Assembly: GCA_037044905.1 (NCBI GenBank) | Contig: JBAOKB010000077.1 | Location: 1-64,000 of the forward strand | Reading direction: 5' to 3' | From: Hortaea werneckii | Lineage: Eukaryota; Ascomycota; Dothideomycetes; Mycosphaerellales; Teratosphaeriaceae | Length of the DNA: 64,000 nt | Part shown: one piece after another, positions 45,207-55,584 of the stretch | How the letters are laid out: each line of letters starts with the position of its first letter | Numbering within the stretch: position 1 is the stretch's first letter | Position numbers and translations under genes: made by a program | The notes under the pieces: model-generated | Database searches by the model: none | The model's input: the letters and a program-made list of their open reading frames with translations, nothing else | Told to the model about the DNA's origin: nothing

Positions 45207-45780
45207 GGAGGTGATGCTGGGGCTTCGGAGTGAGGGAGGGAAGGAGGAATTGTACGATGAAGAAGATGCAGCAGAGAGGGAGTGGCGACTTTGGCGGTGG
45301 TGTTTTCCTCTTGGTCACTCGCCGTTACCAATCCTCCCTTGAACTAGTCTGAGATGTTAGAGTCTTATGATTGCGGTTTGCTGGAGACAAGTCGAGACCG
45401 GCAAAGAAATGATCGGTCCAGATGTGATGTAATGTGGGTTGAGAAGACAGTTTCGGAAGAACAAAACGACAGGGACGGAAGGGCGCTGATGCGTACTGTT
45501 GGACTTAAGCATGTGATGGTCGGAAGGTTTGTCGCAGAAATCACATCACCAAAGAAATGAGGTCATGAATCAAAGGTGGGAATGGAAGCACCGAGACTTC
45601 TTTCCTCATCTCGAGAAGCTTGATATTGGAGATCTTAAACTCCAATTTATCAATCTCTACACTTATGATTGCAGCTCCTATTTGTAACGGACGTCTCCGA
45701 AACATCCTCCACTTATTGCTGAGCTGAGTACCAGTTTTACTCCGACAACCTCCCACTAATCCTAAGAGACAGTATCCAAA
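45207..45780. other. Intergenic region between the EthD and HsbA genes
   Basis: 574 bp with the 3' flank of the EthD gene and the promoter of the secreted protein gene. No gene or RNA was recognised. Confidence 0.5.
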
Positions 45781-46478
45781 ATGCAAGTCATAAAACTCAC
45801 CCTCCTTGCTATCTGCACGACCCTCGTCTCCGCTCGCCACCTTCTCACACTCAAACACCGCTACAACTCCGGCACCGACCTCCTCGTAAACGACTTGCTA
45901 CGTCTCGACGAAGCGATCAAAACCATCACAATCGCCGCGAACGGCTACACCGGAGGTCAAGAAGGCTATGAAGCGATCCGAGAATCATTCGCAGAAGTCA
46001 ACCGGACAAACCGCATAGCTTACCGGGATGCCATGACTAGTATGCCACGTAAGTCCACCAGAACCATGTTCCAGAGCCAGGAATAAGATAACTAACGGAC
46101 AAACTCCCTTATCGTCAATGAACAGAAACGATAGAAGAAAGCAACCAAATCATCTCCATAGTCAGCGACCCCATCGCCCCGGACATCACGACAGCCGTAG
46201 ACGCGGTAATCGCCAAGAAATCCCTTATTGAAGAAGCAGGTTTCCGTCAAGAGACCGCCGATGGACTGAACCTGATCTCCTACGACCACGATACATTAAG
46301 CCTGGTGGCCGTGGCGCCCAAGTTGAATCCCCTAACGATTCCGGCGGCTGCGGTGCCAGTGTTGCGGATAGATTTGGATTGGAGGCGAGGGGTTGCGGCG
46401 TTTGGGGGGGTGCCTTTGGCGCCTTTGACGAAGGGAGGATTGCAGGAGGCTTCTGATCAGGGCCGTGATGAGCAGTAG
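45781..46478 (+). CDS. HsbA-like secreted surface protein
   Basis: Exons 45781-46048 and 46126-46478 join to 206 residues. The signal peptide is MQVIKLTLLAICTTLVSA. The mature part is helical (NDLLRLDEAIKTITIAANGYTGGQEG, then ETIEESNQIISIVSDPIAPD) and resembles the hydrophobic surface binding protein A / cell-wall mannoprotein family (PF12296), whose members are secreted and coat hydrophobic surfaces or the wall. The C-terminus (AAVPVLRIDLDWRRGVAAF...) is less typical. Donor GTAAGT and acceptor ACAG are canonical. The family assignment is from pattern memory. Confidence 0.65.
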
Positions 46479-47220
46479 TGAGATCGTGGGACATGCGCGG
46501 GGGCGGGGATGGAAGATGGATTCTACAATGCTCATCCGATCAGGGCTCGCTGACTGCGATTATTATTTTTTTCCCTCTTTTTTTTGTTTTTGTTTTTTTT
46601 TTTTTTTTTTTTGTGGTCTACTCGCGATTAGTACGACGTGAGGTGAGAGAATTCGCTGCCCCGATTTCAAAGTGCCCAGTAACTGTTATCATGAAGCTCG
46701 AGCTCTTGAAGTCTTGTTGGCGAGCAAATTGTCTCAGCGATCTTCTGCCATGGGCTTGGGACAGTGTGGCGACCAGGTGGAAGTCAGCCACCATCTCAGA
46801 TCCATTCATTTCCCACCTGCTCATATGTAGCATTTAGTATTCGAAATATCGTTCGCCTGTCTTGCTTGAATACGAATACCAAGGGAGGAAGTTAGTTCGT
46901 CCTGATGTGTAGATTGTGTAGCCGCTGGCGCGACAGTTCCGCGACAGTTTGCGATTGTTGCTACAACGACGAATCCCGATAAACAATGGCTCATATCGCG
47001 CAGGTATTAACCAGAGCAGCTATCATCGATAACGCAAAGGCCGCAAGGACAAGTATGTATGGTGATAAGGATCGTGACGTATAAAGTCTAGCATGAAACA
47101 TATGTTCACCTGACGTTTGCTTAGTAGTGGCTTGCTTTACCTAGTACCTTTCCTCTCTTATCAGTTTCTACGCATACCGTTAAGATCATCCTTATTGATG
47201 CCTCTGAATACCACTCAAAG
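46479..47220. other. Intergenic region with a poly-T run
   Basis: About 740 bp between two same-strand genes. It contains T-rich runs including 20 T at 46593-46612. No gene was recognised. Confidence 0.55.
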
Positions 47221-48184
47221 ATGTTAAGACATACTGCCGGCCGAGTATTTGCTCTGGTTGCTCTACCACACCTCGCGGCATGTTGGGGCAGTCTGGGCCA
47301 TCGCACAGTCGGCTACCTGGCCCAACACTACTTCAACGATGCAGCCGCGCGGCTATTTGACGGACTGATAAACCCTTCGGAGCACTTTGACGTCTCCGAT
47401 GCTGCGGTATGGGCTGATAGGATTCGCTGGAGAAGACATTACACCGGGAGCTGGCACTTCATTGGTGAGTATCAAATACCTTTGTCTTCCAGTCGGATAC
47501 TGATCCAGGACAGATGCAAACGACAGCCCACCAGAGACATGCAACGTGAACTTCTCTCGCGATTGCGAAGAAGATAGAGGCTGCGTCGTCAGTGCCCTTG
47601 CAAATCAGACCGCACTCCTCCTAGACCTAGACCAAACTCGAACGACCCGCAACGAGGCCTTCAAGTTCCTCCTGCACTTCGTAGGCGACCTCCACCAACC
47701 CCTTCACACCGAAGCGCTCGACCGCGGTGGGAACCAGATCCAAGTCAAATTCGACAACAGACATTACAACCTCCATAGCGTCTGGGACACTGAGATCGCA
47801 CTGAAGATGCACGGACTCACTCACAGTCCCGGAACTGAGGGAGAGAAGGTCCTCGCGAAACGCTGGGCACAAGAGCTATATGACAAACATGAGAGCGCCG
47901 ATTTCCGCGTAGCTCAAAATGTAAGCTGTGATCCTATGGCCAACACTGCAGCGGCGCAATCTTGTGCACTGGAATATGCCACGGAGACGAACCAGCTTAT
48001 TTGCTCGTATGTGCTCCAGCCGGGGCTTGAGTGGCTTGAGAGCAACGATCTCGGGGGCGAATATTACGATGGTGCGAAGACGATTGTGGAGGACCGGATT
48101 GCTATTGCTGGGATGAGGTTGGGGATGTGGATTAACGCAGTCGCCTCTCCACTGGAGTCGACCAGATTGTCTACACAGAAGTAG
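47221..48184 (+). CDS. Secreted S1/P1-type nuclease
   Basis: Exons 47221-47464 and 47514-48184 join to 304 residues. The signal peptide ends at about AAC21, so the mature protein starts with W22, the residue whose N-terminal amine binds zinc in this family. Other zinc and catalytic marks are GHRTVG (H27), AAVWADRIRW, SWHFIDANDSP created by the splice, FLLHFVGDLHQPLHTEALDRGGNQ and HNLHSVWD-like YNLHSVWD. Paired cysteines fit the secreted fold. It would degrade single-stranded DNA and RNA outside the cell or in the vacuole, probably for phosphate scavenging. The length matches the family. Confidence 0.93.
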
Positions 48185-48365
48185 TGTGCCGTACTCGGCA
48201 GATTTTACGCTGAAATGAATCGAGAAATGAAATGTGGAGCCAAGGCTGCAAGACGAATAGTTGCTGTGAAGTCGGACTCTTGCATATTGCTGGTCCGCAG
48301 TTCTACCTCTCTCGACCAACGTTGCTCTATGTGCATCATGTTTTAGATGTGGGACACCGTCTTGC

Positions 48366-49434
48366 TCAATGTACAAGTTGCAGCCATCGTCCGTTTCCAA
48401 CCCTTACGAGCGCTCCGAAATGCTGGCCGAGAAGTACTCTGAAGATGCCTCTCACCAGGATGAGCACGACAAGAAGTGCTGCTCTTGTTCCAAGCTCTAT
48501 CGCTGCCGGTCTTATACCACTCGGCAATTTCAAGCGTCGTAATGAGCAGTGTGGAATGAACAGGCTCATGAACCAGCGCACTGTAAAGTAAAAGAAGAGC
48601 ACCAAGAAAACTAACGTCCATCCCCCGACAACACCAAAATCCGTTCCAGAGAGATAACCCGTGTCAGGCAGCGAACGGACAAACAGTAAAAGTCCAGAAT
48701 TCGTTGCAGCCGCAGTCGAGCTAGGTAGAGCAAGAGCAAAGGGATACCAGGAAGGGCTATTGCACTGAGGAGGGCTGGGTCGTCCCGCTAGAAGATTTCG
48801 GCTACCCTGTTCTGCACTGGAAGAGTCTTCACAGATGTCGAATATGCCGACGTCGCTTTTGTTGCGGTCGCCGTCCGGCTCTTGCTCGTCACTATACTGG
48901 TTGACTCCAGCTGTATTGAGGGAAATTCCACTGTTTGTGCTCACTTCATGTCCAGGTTCCTGCTCGGATTCCGCTCTCTGCATAGAGCCTTCCTCGCGGG
49001 GCAACTTCCCTAGGAGATCAGATAGGTAGGCCAGTGAAAGCGGGTAGACAAATGAAGATCCAATTATCATCCAGAGCGCAAGGCTGCTACCCGAACTTCT
49101 CAAAATGTAATACCAAAGAGGCTCCGACAAAGCGTAGCTCAGAGCAGTAAAGATATTCACGAACCACCGCTTCTCAGTAATACTGCCAGTGTTGAAAAAG
49201 CGGTCCCACGGTCCTAGAATAATCCATTGGTCGAAAAGGAGTATGTACTCGCTCAGTATGGCTGTGACCACCAGGAGCGACTGGTGATGGGACGCGCATG
49301 AGAATCAGCGATATACGAAGCACGGAGACACGATGACGTACCTCCAAGAAGCAGTTGACGACATGTACAAGAGACATGTTCATCAAAGACTTACAACGTG
49401 GTTCTAGAGGCCAGACGGGAAGAAGTTCGAACAA
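48366..49434 (-). CDS. Fungal multi-pass membrane protein, function unknown
   Basis: Exons 49342-49434 and 48366-49280 give about 335 residues. It begins MFELLPVWPLEPRC and has membrane segments such as SLLVVTAILSEYILLFDQW, NIFTALSYALSEPLWYYIL, LWMIIGSSFVYPLSLAYL, SWYPFALALPSSTAA, VVGGWTLVFLVLFFYFTVRWF and IELGTRAALLVVLILVRGIF. A hydrophilic loop rich in Ser/Glu sits in the middle. I do not recognise the family with confidence; a distant RTA1-like or related fungal membrane family is possible. The last few dozen residues may be misread if a further intron exists. It follows another membrane protein gene on the same strand. Confidence 0.62.
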
Positions 49435-49696
49435 TGCAAGGCAGTAGCTGGCAAGAGGAACGCTTCGGGTGATACGGTGGCTGTGGAGTCTCCGCGGAAT
49501 CCAACTGGGACCATATATTTTATCAACACCGGTACGATCTTATCAGCACCGTGCAGCATGCGGGCAACAACGACGGATGCAATAGAGTTGCTACTTGGAT
49601 GTTAGACGCATGGCTAGACTTCGTGGACTTTTCAAACAGCTCAACAATCATTTGTCATACTCTAACATAAACTGGTCGAAGCACTCTGTCGGCTAC

Positions 49697-51833
49697 TCAA
49701 GTGTTCTCCTGGCGATTGACGACGATGTCTGGGGTATTGACTCCTCGGCTCCCGTGCAGCGTACTTACAGGTTCCAGCGTCAACGGCGAAGATGATAGAC
49801 CATCCTGTGTAGAGCTCCGTTGTGGTATAAAGACTGGTGAAAGCTGGCGTGGGATCTCCAGCGTATCACTTCGATGCCGTTGGCCCTCTCGAGGTCCAGT
49901 GTTACTTCTTGCTCTTTCAATAGGATGTCCACCATTGGGCGTTGTCGAGGGCGTCCCGCTAGGTACTGACCTTATCGAGTCGTCCGACGCTCTTGTGGAC
50001 CCGGCGTATTTGGTCATGGTGCGACGAAGATCTTCATCTCTCCAATGCTGGCCAGGGATAGTCGGATATCTGGTAGTGCTTCGCTTGAATCCCGAGTCAT
50101 CGAAATGCTTCCGCGCGGGACGTAAAAGGTCACTGAGACCTATCAATGCTTTTGCGACTTCTCGCAGTACCCTCGACGCCAATGTCAGGTTTCTTGGTTC
50201 TCCGGAGTACATTGCTCTTCTCTCTTTCTGTACAGCGTCTGCAAGGAGCACCCATACCGACCCTAGAACCGCCAAGGCAGTTCCAATGGCAGGCGCCCAC
50301 TGGCCTTGTATGGTGGTCAGCAAGATTAAGCACTCTCGCATATTCGAATACTTACCAACATTAGCCATGGGCTCAGTCTGATATCTCATTTGAGAGCTGA
50401 AAAGGTTTCGTTCACCAGCGACTAGGATAGCAAAGACGGCGCCGCCGAACAAGATGATCTGCAAATACTTTCCCAGCGATTCAGATACCCTGCTCTTCTT
50501 CGAGTCGGGGGCGTTCCTTTTCTTGATCTGAGAGTCGTCCGCAAGTCGAGCGAGGACCTCTTCGGAAACTGGGCTGTGAGCAACTCCTTCTACCACGATA
50601 GACCTCACGTCTTCACGCTCAAGGGCCATGAGATCTGCGTATACCCGGGAAGTATCGACTCCTGAGCTTTCAACGTTGATCTCGAAGACCTGGATTTGCG
50701 AGCCTCTGATTTCGAAAGTGTATTTGGTGAGCATAGACTGTCTGTGAAGATGATGCAGCAGACCAGTGGAACCAAAGGCTTGCATGGGCTGTGTAGAGTG
50801 GCTTTCATTGACATCCTCGACATGCGTTCCAACCTCGTTCGCCATCGGTGAGGTAGACCCATCCGAGCCCTTCTCTGCATGCAAGCGAATGATGCCTATT
50901 CTGGCGCAACTTCCCAAAGGCTCCAGAAGCTCCATAAGCGGCTGGGACAGTCCTTCATCCGGCTGCACGAGAATGATTGATGCTCTCATATTCAGTGCGC
51001 CTTTGCCCCATCTTGTTGCCCAGCTATTCTTAAAGAGCTGAAAGCCAAGCGAGGCAGCGAGCAGTACCCCGGGAATGCAACAAGCTGCGGCGACCAGTAT
51101 CGCGGCATGGCTGTTTAACTTTGTCGGGGCAGGGACAACATAAATATTGTCTGCCGAGCCGCCTCGCACGGGCGAGAATGGACCACGGTCTTGATCGCAT
51201 ATCAGACCGCAGGAGGCGCGCCCGAAAGGAAATTTGTTCGGGTCACTCGATATCTTATTGCCTGAATCGTCGTGCGTGCAATGGAAAGTTTCGATCCGGA
51301 AGAACTCGACGATGAGACCCAAAAGACCTAAGAATGATCTCAGCATTCAAGAGCGAGAGCCATCTTCCCTTTCCGTTACTTACCAGCGACAACGAAAACC
51401 GACCATACGAAAATGGCATTACGGCCGTGATCTTTGAAGTAAGTGCGTGAGACTCGGGCGGTCATAGGGGCTACAAGAATAGCGATGGCGCAAAATTGGA
51501 AAGCGCCATAGATATCTAGATCGACTGCTCCTGAGAGGAATTAGGCATGGAAATTCGAATCGCGGTCAAAGGCTTACCATCGATGTGGACCGTCGCGAGG
51601 ACGATGCCATGAAGTGCAGCGATCACGGGAAACAGCAGTGCTGCGGCCAAGCATGCGTTGCGCAACCAGTCTACTTTTCGAGCGAAAATACAGGCTGCGA
51701 CGAGGACATAATATCTGGCAAACATCAGCCTCAAAGCCATGATTCTTTCTTTTGAGATTGAGAACGTACAGAGTCCTCGATCCAGGCCCATATTGACCAC
51801 TCACAGGCCAAGCGCAAATAACGTCCACGCCAT
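49697..51833 (-). CDS. Fungal integral membrane protein with lumenal Cys motif, function unknown
   Basis: Five exons: 51805-51833, 51578-51714, 51384-51530, 50356-51327 and 49697-50304, giving about 630 residues. The start at 51833 is chosen because MAWTLFALGL splices in phase to YYVLVAACIF and restores a membrane helix. The next helices are NACLAAALLFPVIAALHG, FCAIAILVAPMT and AIFVWSVFVVAGLLGLI. A conserved-looking segment GLICDQDRGPFSPVRGGSAD recalls a widespread fungal hypothetical family. Two later helix pairs and a disordered basic C-terminus follow. The fourth intron (50305-50355, 51 nt) is a multiple of three and has no stop, so unspliced message stays open. Function unknown. Confidence 0.72.
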
Positions 51834-52734
51834 AATCGAATGTGTCGTTAGCTGAAGACGGATGGGGCTGTACGATTGTCCGTGGGTCCAATTCGAGGTT
51901 CGAGTGGCTGGAAGGGATGCCGGGCATGTCAGGATAGGTAGGAGTCTTCAAGATATGTGACTACGGGAAATTGATGGGAGAATGAAGCCATAGTCTGGCA
52001 GACATAAAAGAGCAGGATGTAAATGAACTTGTTTGGTAGACTTGCACCCAGCCGTCCTTGCAGCACATCAGAATCGAGTGAGCACTCCGGTGTTCCAACC
52101 CGGTGACTGACTGCCTTTGACGTCGTCTGGTTGCCTTGAAACAGTGCTGCTGCTCCAAGTTCCAGTCGATTCTCGCCTAAGGGACCTTCGCCCTACTTCC
52201 ATGTCGTCGAGAAGAAACTGTCGCATGTCAGATTATCACTCGCAGCGGCCGGTGAAGCTGCGCCACCCTCGGCTGAAATTGGTTGACAGGATTGGATAGT
52301 TCGCTAAATAAGTTGTCGCGGTACGGCTGAGGATTCTCAGGTCACGGGGGCCAAATGCATGAGTTTGTCATGCCGGCATGATTGGTGAGGCTGGCGTAGG
52401 ATTTGCACAGCCCACATGTTATTACCATCATGGATCAGCTACGACCATGCGCTCTTGAGGCCGATGAGGCATCTCCAGTATGTGTATCACTTGGGAACAA
52501 AGATTGTGAGCTTGGCGAAGGTTCGACCTCAAGGTTCTTTGGGTGATGGTCCAAGCGTCTCGATACGACATTCCGACACCTCATCGACCAGCAAGGTTTT
52601 CTACGCCGGACACATTCAGACATTGGGTAGCCATTATGAATATGCGACGAGCCTCAGAAGACGAATGATACTATCCAGTCACTTCCATGTCAAGCGTTGG
52701 TGTGAAGAACGGCGGCCCTTGATCAATCGCCACC
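51834..52734. promoter_or_regulatory. Divergent intergenic region upstream of membrane protein and transporter genes
   Basis: About 900 bp between divergent genes. Short frames are present but none is supported. It presumably holds both promoters; no specific site was identified. Confidence 0.45.
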
Positions 52735-54969
52735 ATGGCCGGCGAGCTTGACACCAGCCAGATCAAAGACTGGCGCTCCATTGTCACCTTGATAGTCTTC
52801 GTAATCACCAGTACGCTGTCAAAATAACATGTAGGCGACCGTAGCTGATGGGACTTTAGACATTATCGTTCTCGTCCCTTTCAAATTACCAATTCCTGTT
52901 CCCAAGTCCTGGCGAGGGACTCTGATACGAGGTGCAAGAAGGCTTCGTATCACAACTGAAAAGTCCCACCAGAATGCTCTCCACAGAAATGACCACAGAA
53001 AGCCGGAAACTAGTGTACTGGGCATCTCCTGGGTTCTGGTCAAGTTCCCAATGGACTTTGTCACGGCAAGTTTTGTGTATGAATGAAGCTGCAGAGCTGC
53101 CTGCTGATTCTCTGAAGGCACCACTGATTGCCGATCTATTCTTACTGGCAATCTTAGCCATCGGTCGCCAAGAAGTCCACGATGGTACAGTAGGAGTGGA
53201 CAACATCCACCCAATCGACATCATGGTTTTCTTTCTGACCTTGGCATACATCGCCATTTCTATCGACGCATCTGGACTTATTCGATACTTGGCCTTCCGT
53301 GTCCTCAAAGCAGGAGGCCGTCATGGAAGACTGCTCTACTTCTATCTTTACACATTCTTCTTCGTCTTGACCGGCTGTATCGGAAACGACCCAGTCATTC
53401 TCTCTGGGACAGCATTCTTGGCCTACATGACAAGAGTATCCAGTAACATCGAACGGCCTAGGGCATGGATTTACATGCAATTTGCAACGGCAAATATTGG
53501 ATCGGCTATACTGGTCTCTTCGAATCCAACCAATCTCGTGCTTGCTGGAGCTTTCGACATCAAATTCATCCACTATACCGCGAATGTGATCGTGCCTGTG
53601 CTGATAACCGCGATTGTCTTGTTCCCTTTTCTGCTATGGATACGGTTCAATGATGAAGCCTTGATTCCAAGACAGATCAAGATGCACGAACTTCCTGATG
53701 AAGTACTGGATGAAGACCCCATCAACCCCAACATCCCCGATTCGAGAGGAGACACGCACGAGAGACAACTCCAAGAAATCCTAAATCCCTTTCTAGACAA
53801 AGTCGGAGCTGTGGCCGGTTCTGTGATCATGGCAGCAACCCTGATAACCATCCTAGCGATCAACGCTGCGAGTCAAAGGGGCAGCGAAACCCCAGTATTC
53901 TATATTACCCTCCCTGCAGCTTTCGTCATGCTATGCTGGGACGTTGGCTACGGATGGTGGTTCCGGGACAAGACCCGACCAATAGCTCGCCGAGCACGAC
54001 TCATCGAGCGTGCGAAGCAAGAAGAGCGGCGAAAAGTCAACGCCGAACACGCAGCGATCGAGAAGACGGATGGGAGATTCGACCTGGCACCTATGAGTCC
54101 TGCCACAAACGTCGCTAGTACGAGTGCGATTTCCGATGAGATCACTGGCACTCCGAATGCAAAAGCACAAGTCCACGACGAGGTCCAGACAGCTGGGGCA
54201 GAAACCGCAACATCAGAGCCACAGAGACAAGTCCATCTTTCCGACCGAGAGATCGACGACAACCGAGCCGAGCACGGCAAACGACTCCTAGAAGAAGATC
54301 ACGAGAAAATCTCCCTCCAACTCCTCCTTGAAGACGCCGCCTGGTGGCTCCGTGAGACCTTTCCGACTGTGGCGGCAGTCCTGAACCACCTCCCCTGGAA
54401 ACTCGTCCCGTTCGCCTTTTGCATGTTCGTGCTTGTGCAGGCACTAGTGACGAAAGGATGGGTGCCGGTATTCGCTCACGGCTGGGATCATTGGATCGAT
54501 GCGACTGGAGTTGTGGGCGCCATCGGCGGGATGGGGTTTCTGGCGGTGGTGTTGTGCAATGTATGATCTCAGCCCTTGCCTATACTTTTCGTCCAAGTGC
54601 AGTCTTTTGCTGACAGTGAAACAGTTCGCCGGTACGAATATAGGGACTACCATCCTGTTATCGCGCGTCGTGCAGGAGTGGGTTTCTATCCACCGAAGTA
54701 ACGGGATCGCCATTCCGCAACGTACATTCTGGGCGACAGTGTACAGCATGGCGATAGGGGTCAACTACGGAGCGTTCAGCACGGCATTCAGTGCCTCACT
54801 TGCCGGTCTATTATGGCGAGATATCCTCCAACGCAAGGAGATACCCGTGCGTAGTTTGGACTTTGCATGGGTAAATTTGCCTATAATTGCAGTGACGATG
54901 GTGGTTGGTTGCACTGTTCTCATCGGAGAAGTCTACCTGACACGAGATACAACGCCTTATACTGGATAG
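52735..54969 (+). CDS. ArsB/NhaD-type anion or sodium transporter
   Basis: Exons 52735-52810, 52860-53065, 53118-54560 and 54625-54969 join to 689 residues. The start MAGELDTSQIKDWRS runs into a first helix. Exon three holds the typical segments APLIADLFLLAILAIGRQ, HPIDIMVFFLTLAYIAISID, LYTFFFVLTGCIGNDPVILS, ATANIGSAILVSSNPTNLVL and a large cytosolic loop rich in Arg/Glu. The last exon has FAGTNIGTTILLSRVVQEW and AFSTAFSASLAGLLWRDIL. These repeated GN-P and N-G-T motifs fit the ion transporter superfamily containing ArsB, NhaD and CitMHS. Substrate is uncertain: arsenite, sodium/proton or organic anion. The second intron starts with GC (ACG/gcaagt), needed to keep the frame. Confidence 0.85.
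53066..53117 (+). other. GC-AG intron in the transporter gene
   Basis: 52 nt with donor GCAAGT and acceptor CTGAAG. It is the only junction I found that joins KFPMDFVT to APLIADLFLL in frame and avoids the downstream TGA. GC donors are a known minor class in fungi. Confidence 0.75.
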
Positions 54970-55584
54970 AACGAAAATAGAGATGTAACGAGATATGCAA
55001 CAAAATATTGTCTAAAGAAATGCTCAAACGTTCGATTGGAAATGGTTACTCGCGTTGGGTTGTGCCGAATTTGAGCTACCTTGATTAGATCGGATCATTC
55101 AATGAATGCAGCGGTCGATCTTTTGCACTAGAAACGATGAGACGTATTATCGTTGTACGACCAATAACAAAAGAATGGACACGGTAGATGAGATTGAGGT
55201 CTAGAGATTCCACTTCACCTCCGCGGACGCAGCTGATGGTGCTTGTTCCCATCGCCACCGGGTATCTCCGCTTTTGTTTACTGCCGGCATCTTGGCCTCC
55301 CAATGCGACCGACAAGTCCAACGGTCGGAAACATCATATCGCTGTACATTATACCGTGCTTCCACTAACGGCGTGACTTGTGGAATATTTGAAGGGCGCA
55401 TCAATCAGATCACGTGCGGTGAAGCTGTGTCGCAGCAGCCTCCCAGAATCACACCCAAGATACCGATACCGAATCGCAACGCAACGAGACACACACCGGC
55501 GCACCTGAAGCGCATGACTCCAGGTCGCACGTAGGCCAACTTCATCCCGTAGAGTCAAAGTAGGCAAGGGTCGGGTAGAGCAAC
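54970..55584. other. Intergenic region between the transporter and DUF3405 genes
   Basis: 615 bp; 3' flank and promoter. No gene was recognised. Confidence 0.5.

Noticed and set aside
49697..49768. GTAAGT donor near the end of the membrane protein gene, suggesting fusion with the next gene
   Set aside because: The downstream gene has its own start (MFELLPVWPLEP) and no joining exon was found between 49435 and 49696.
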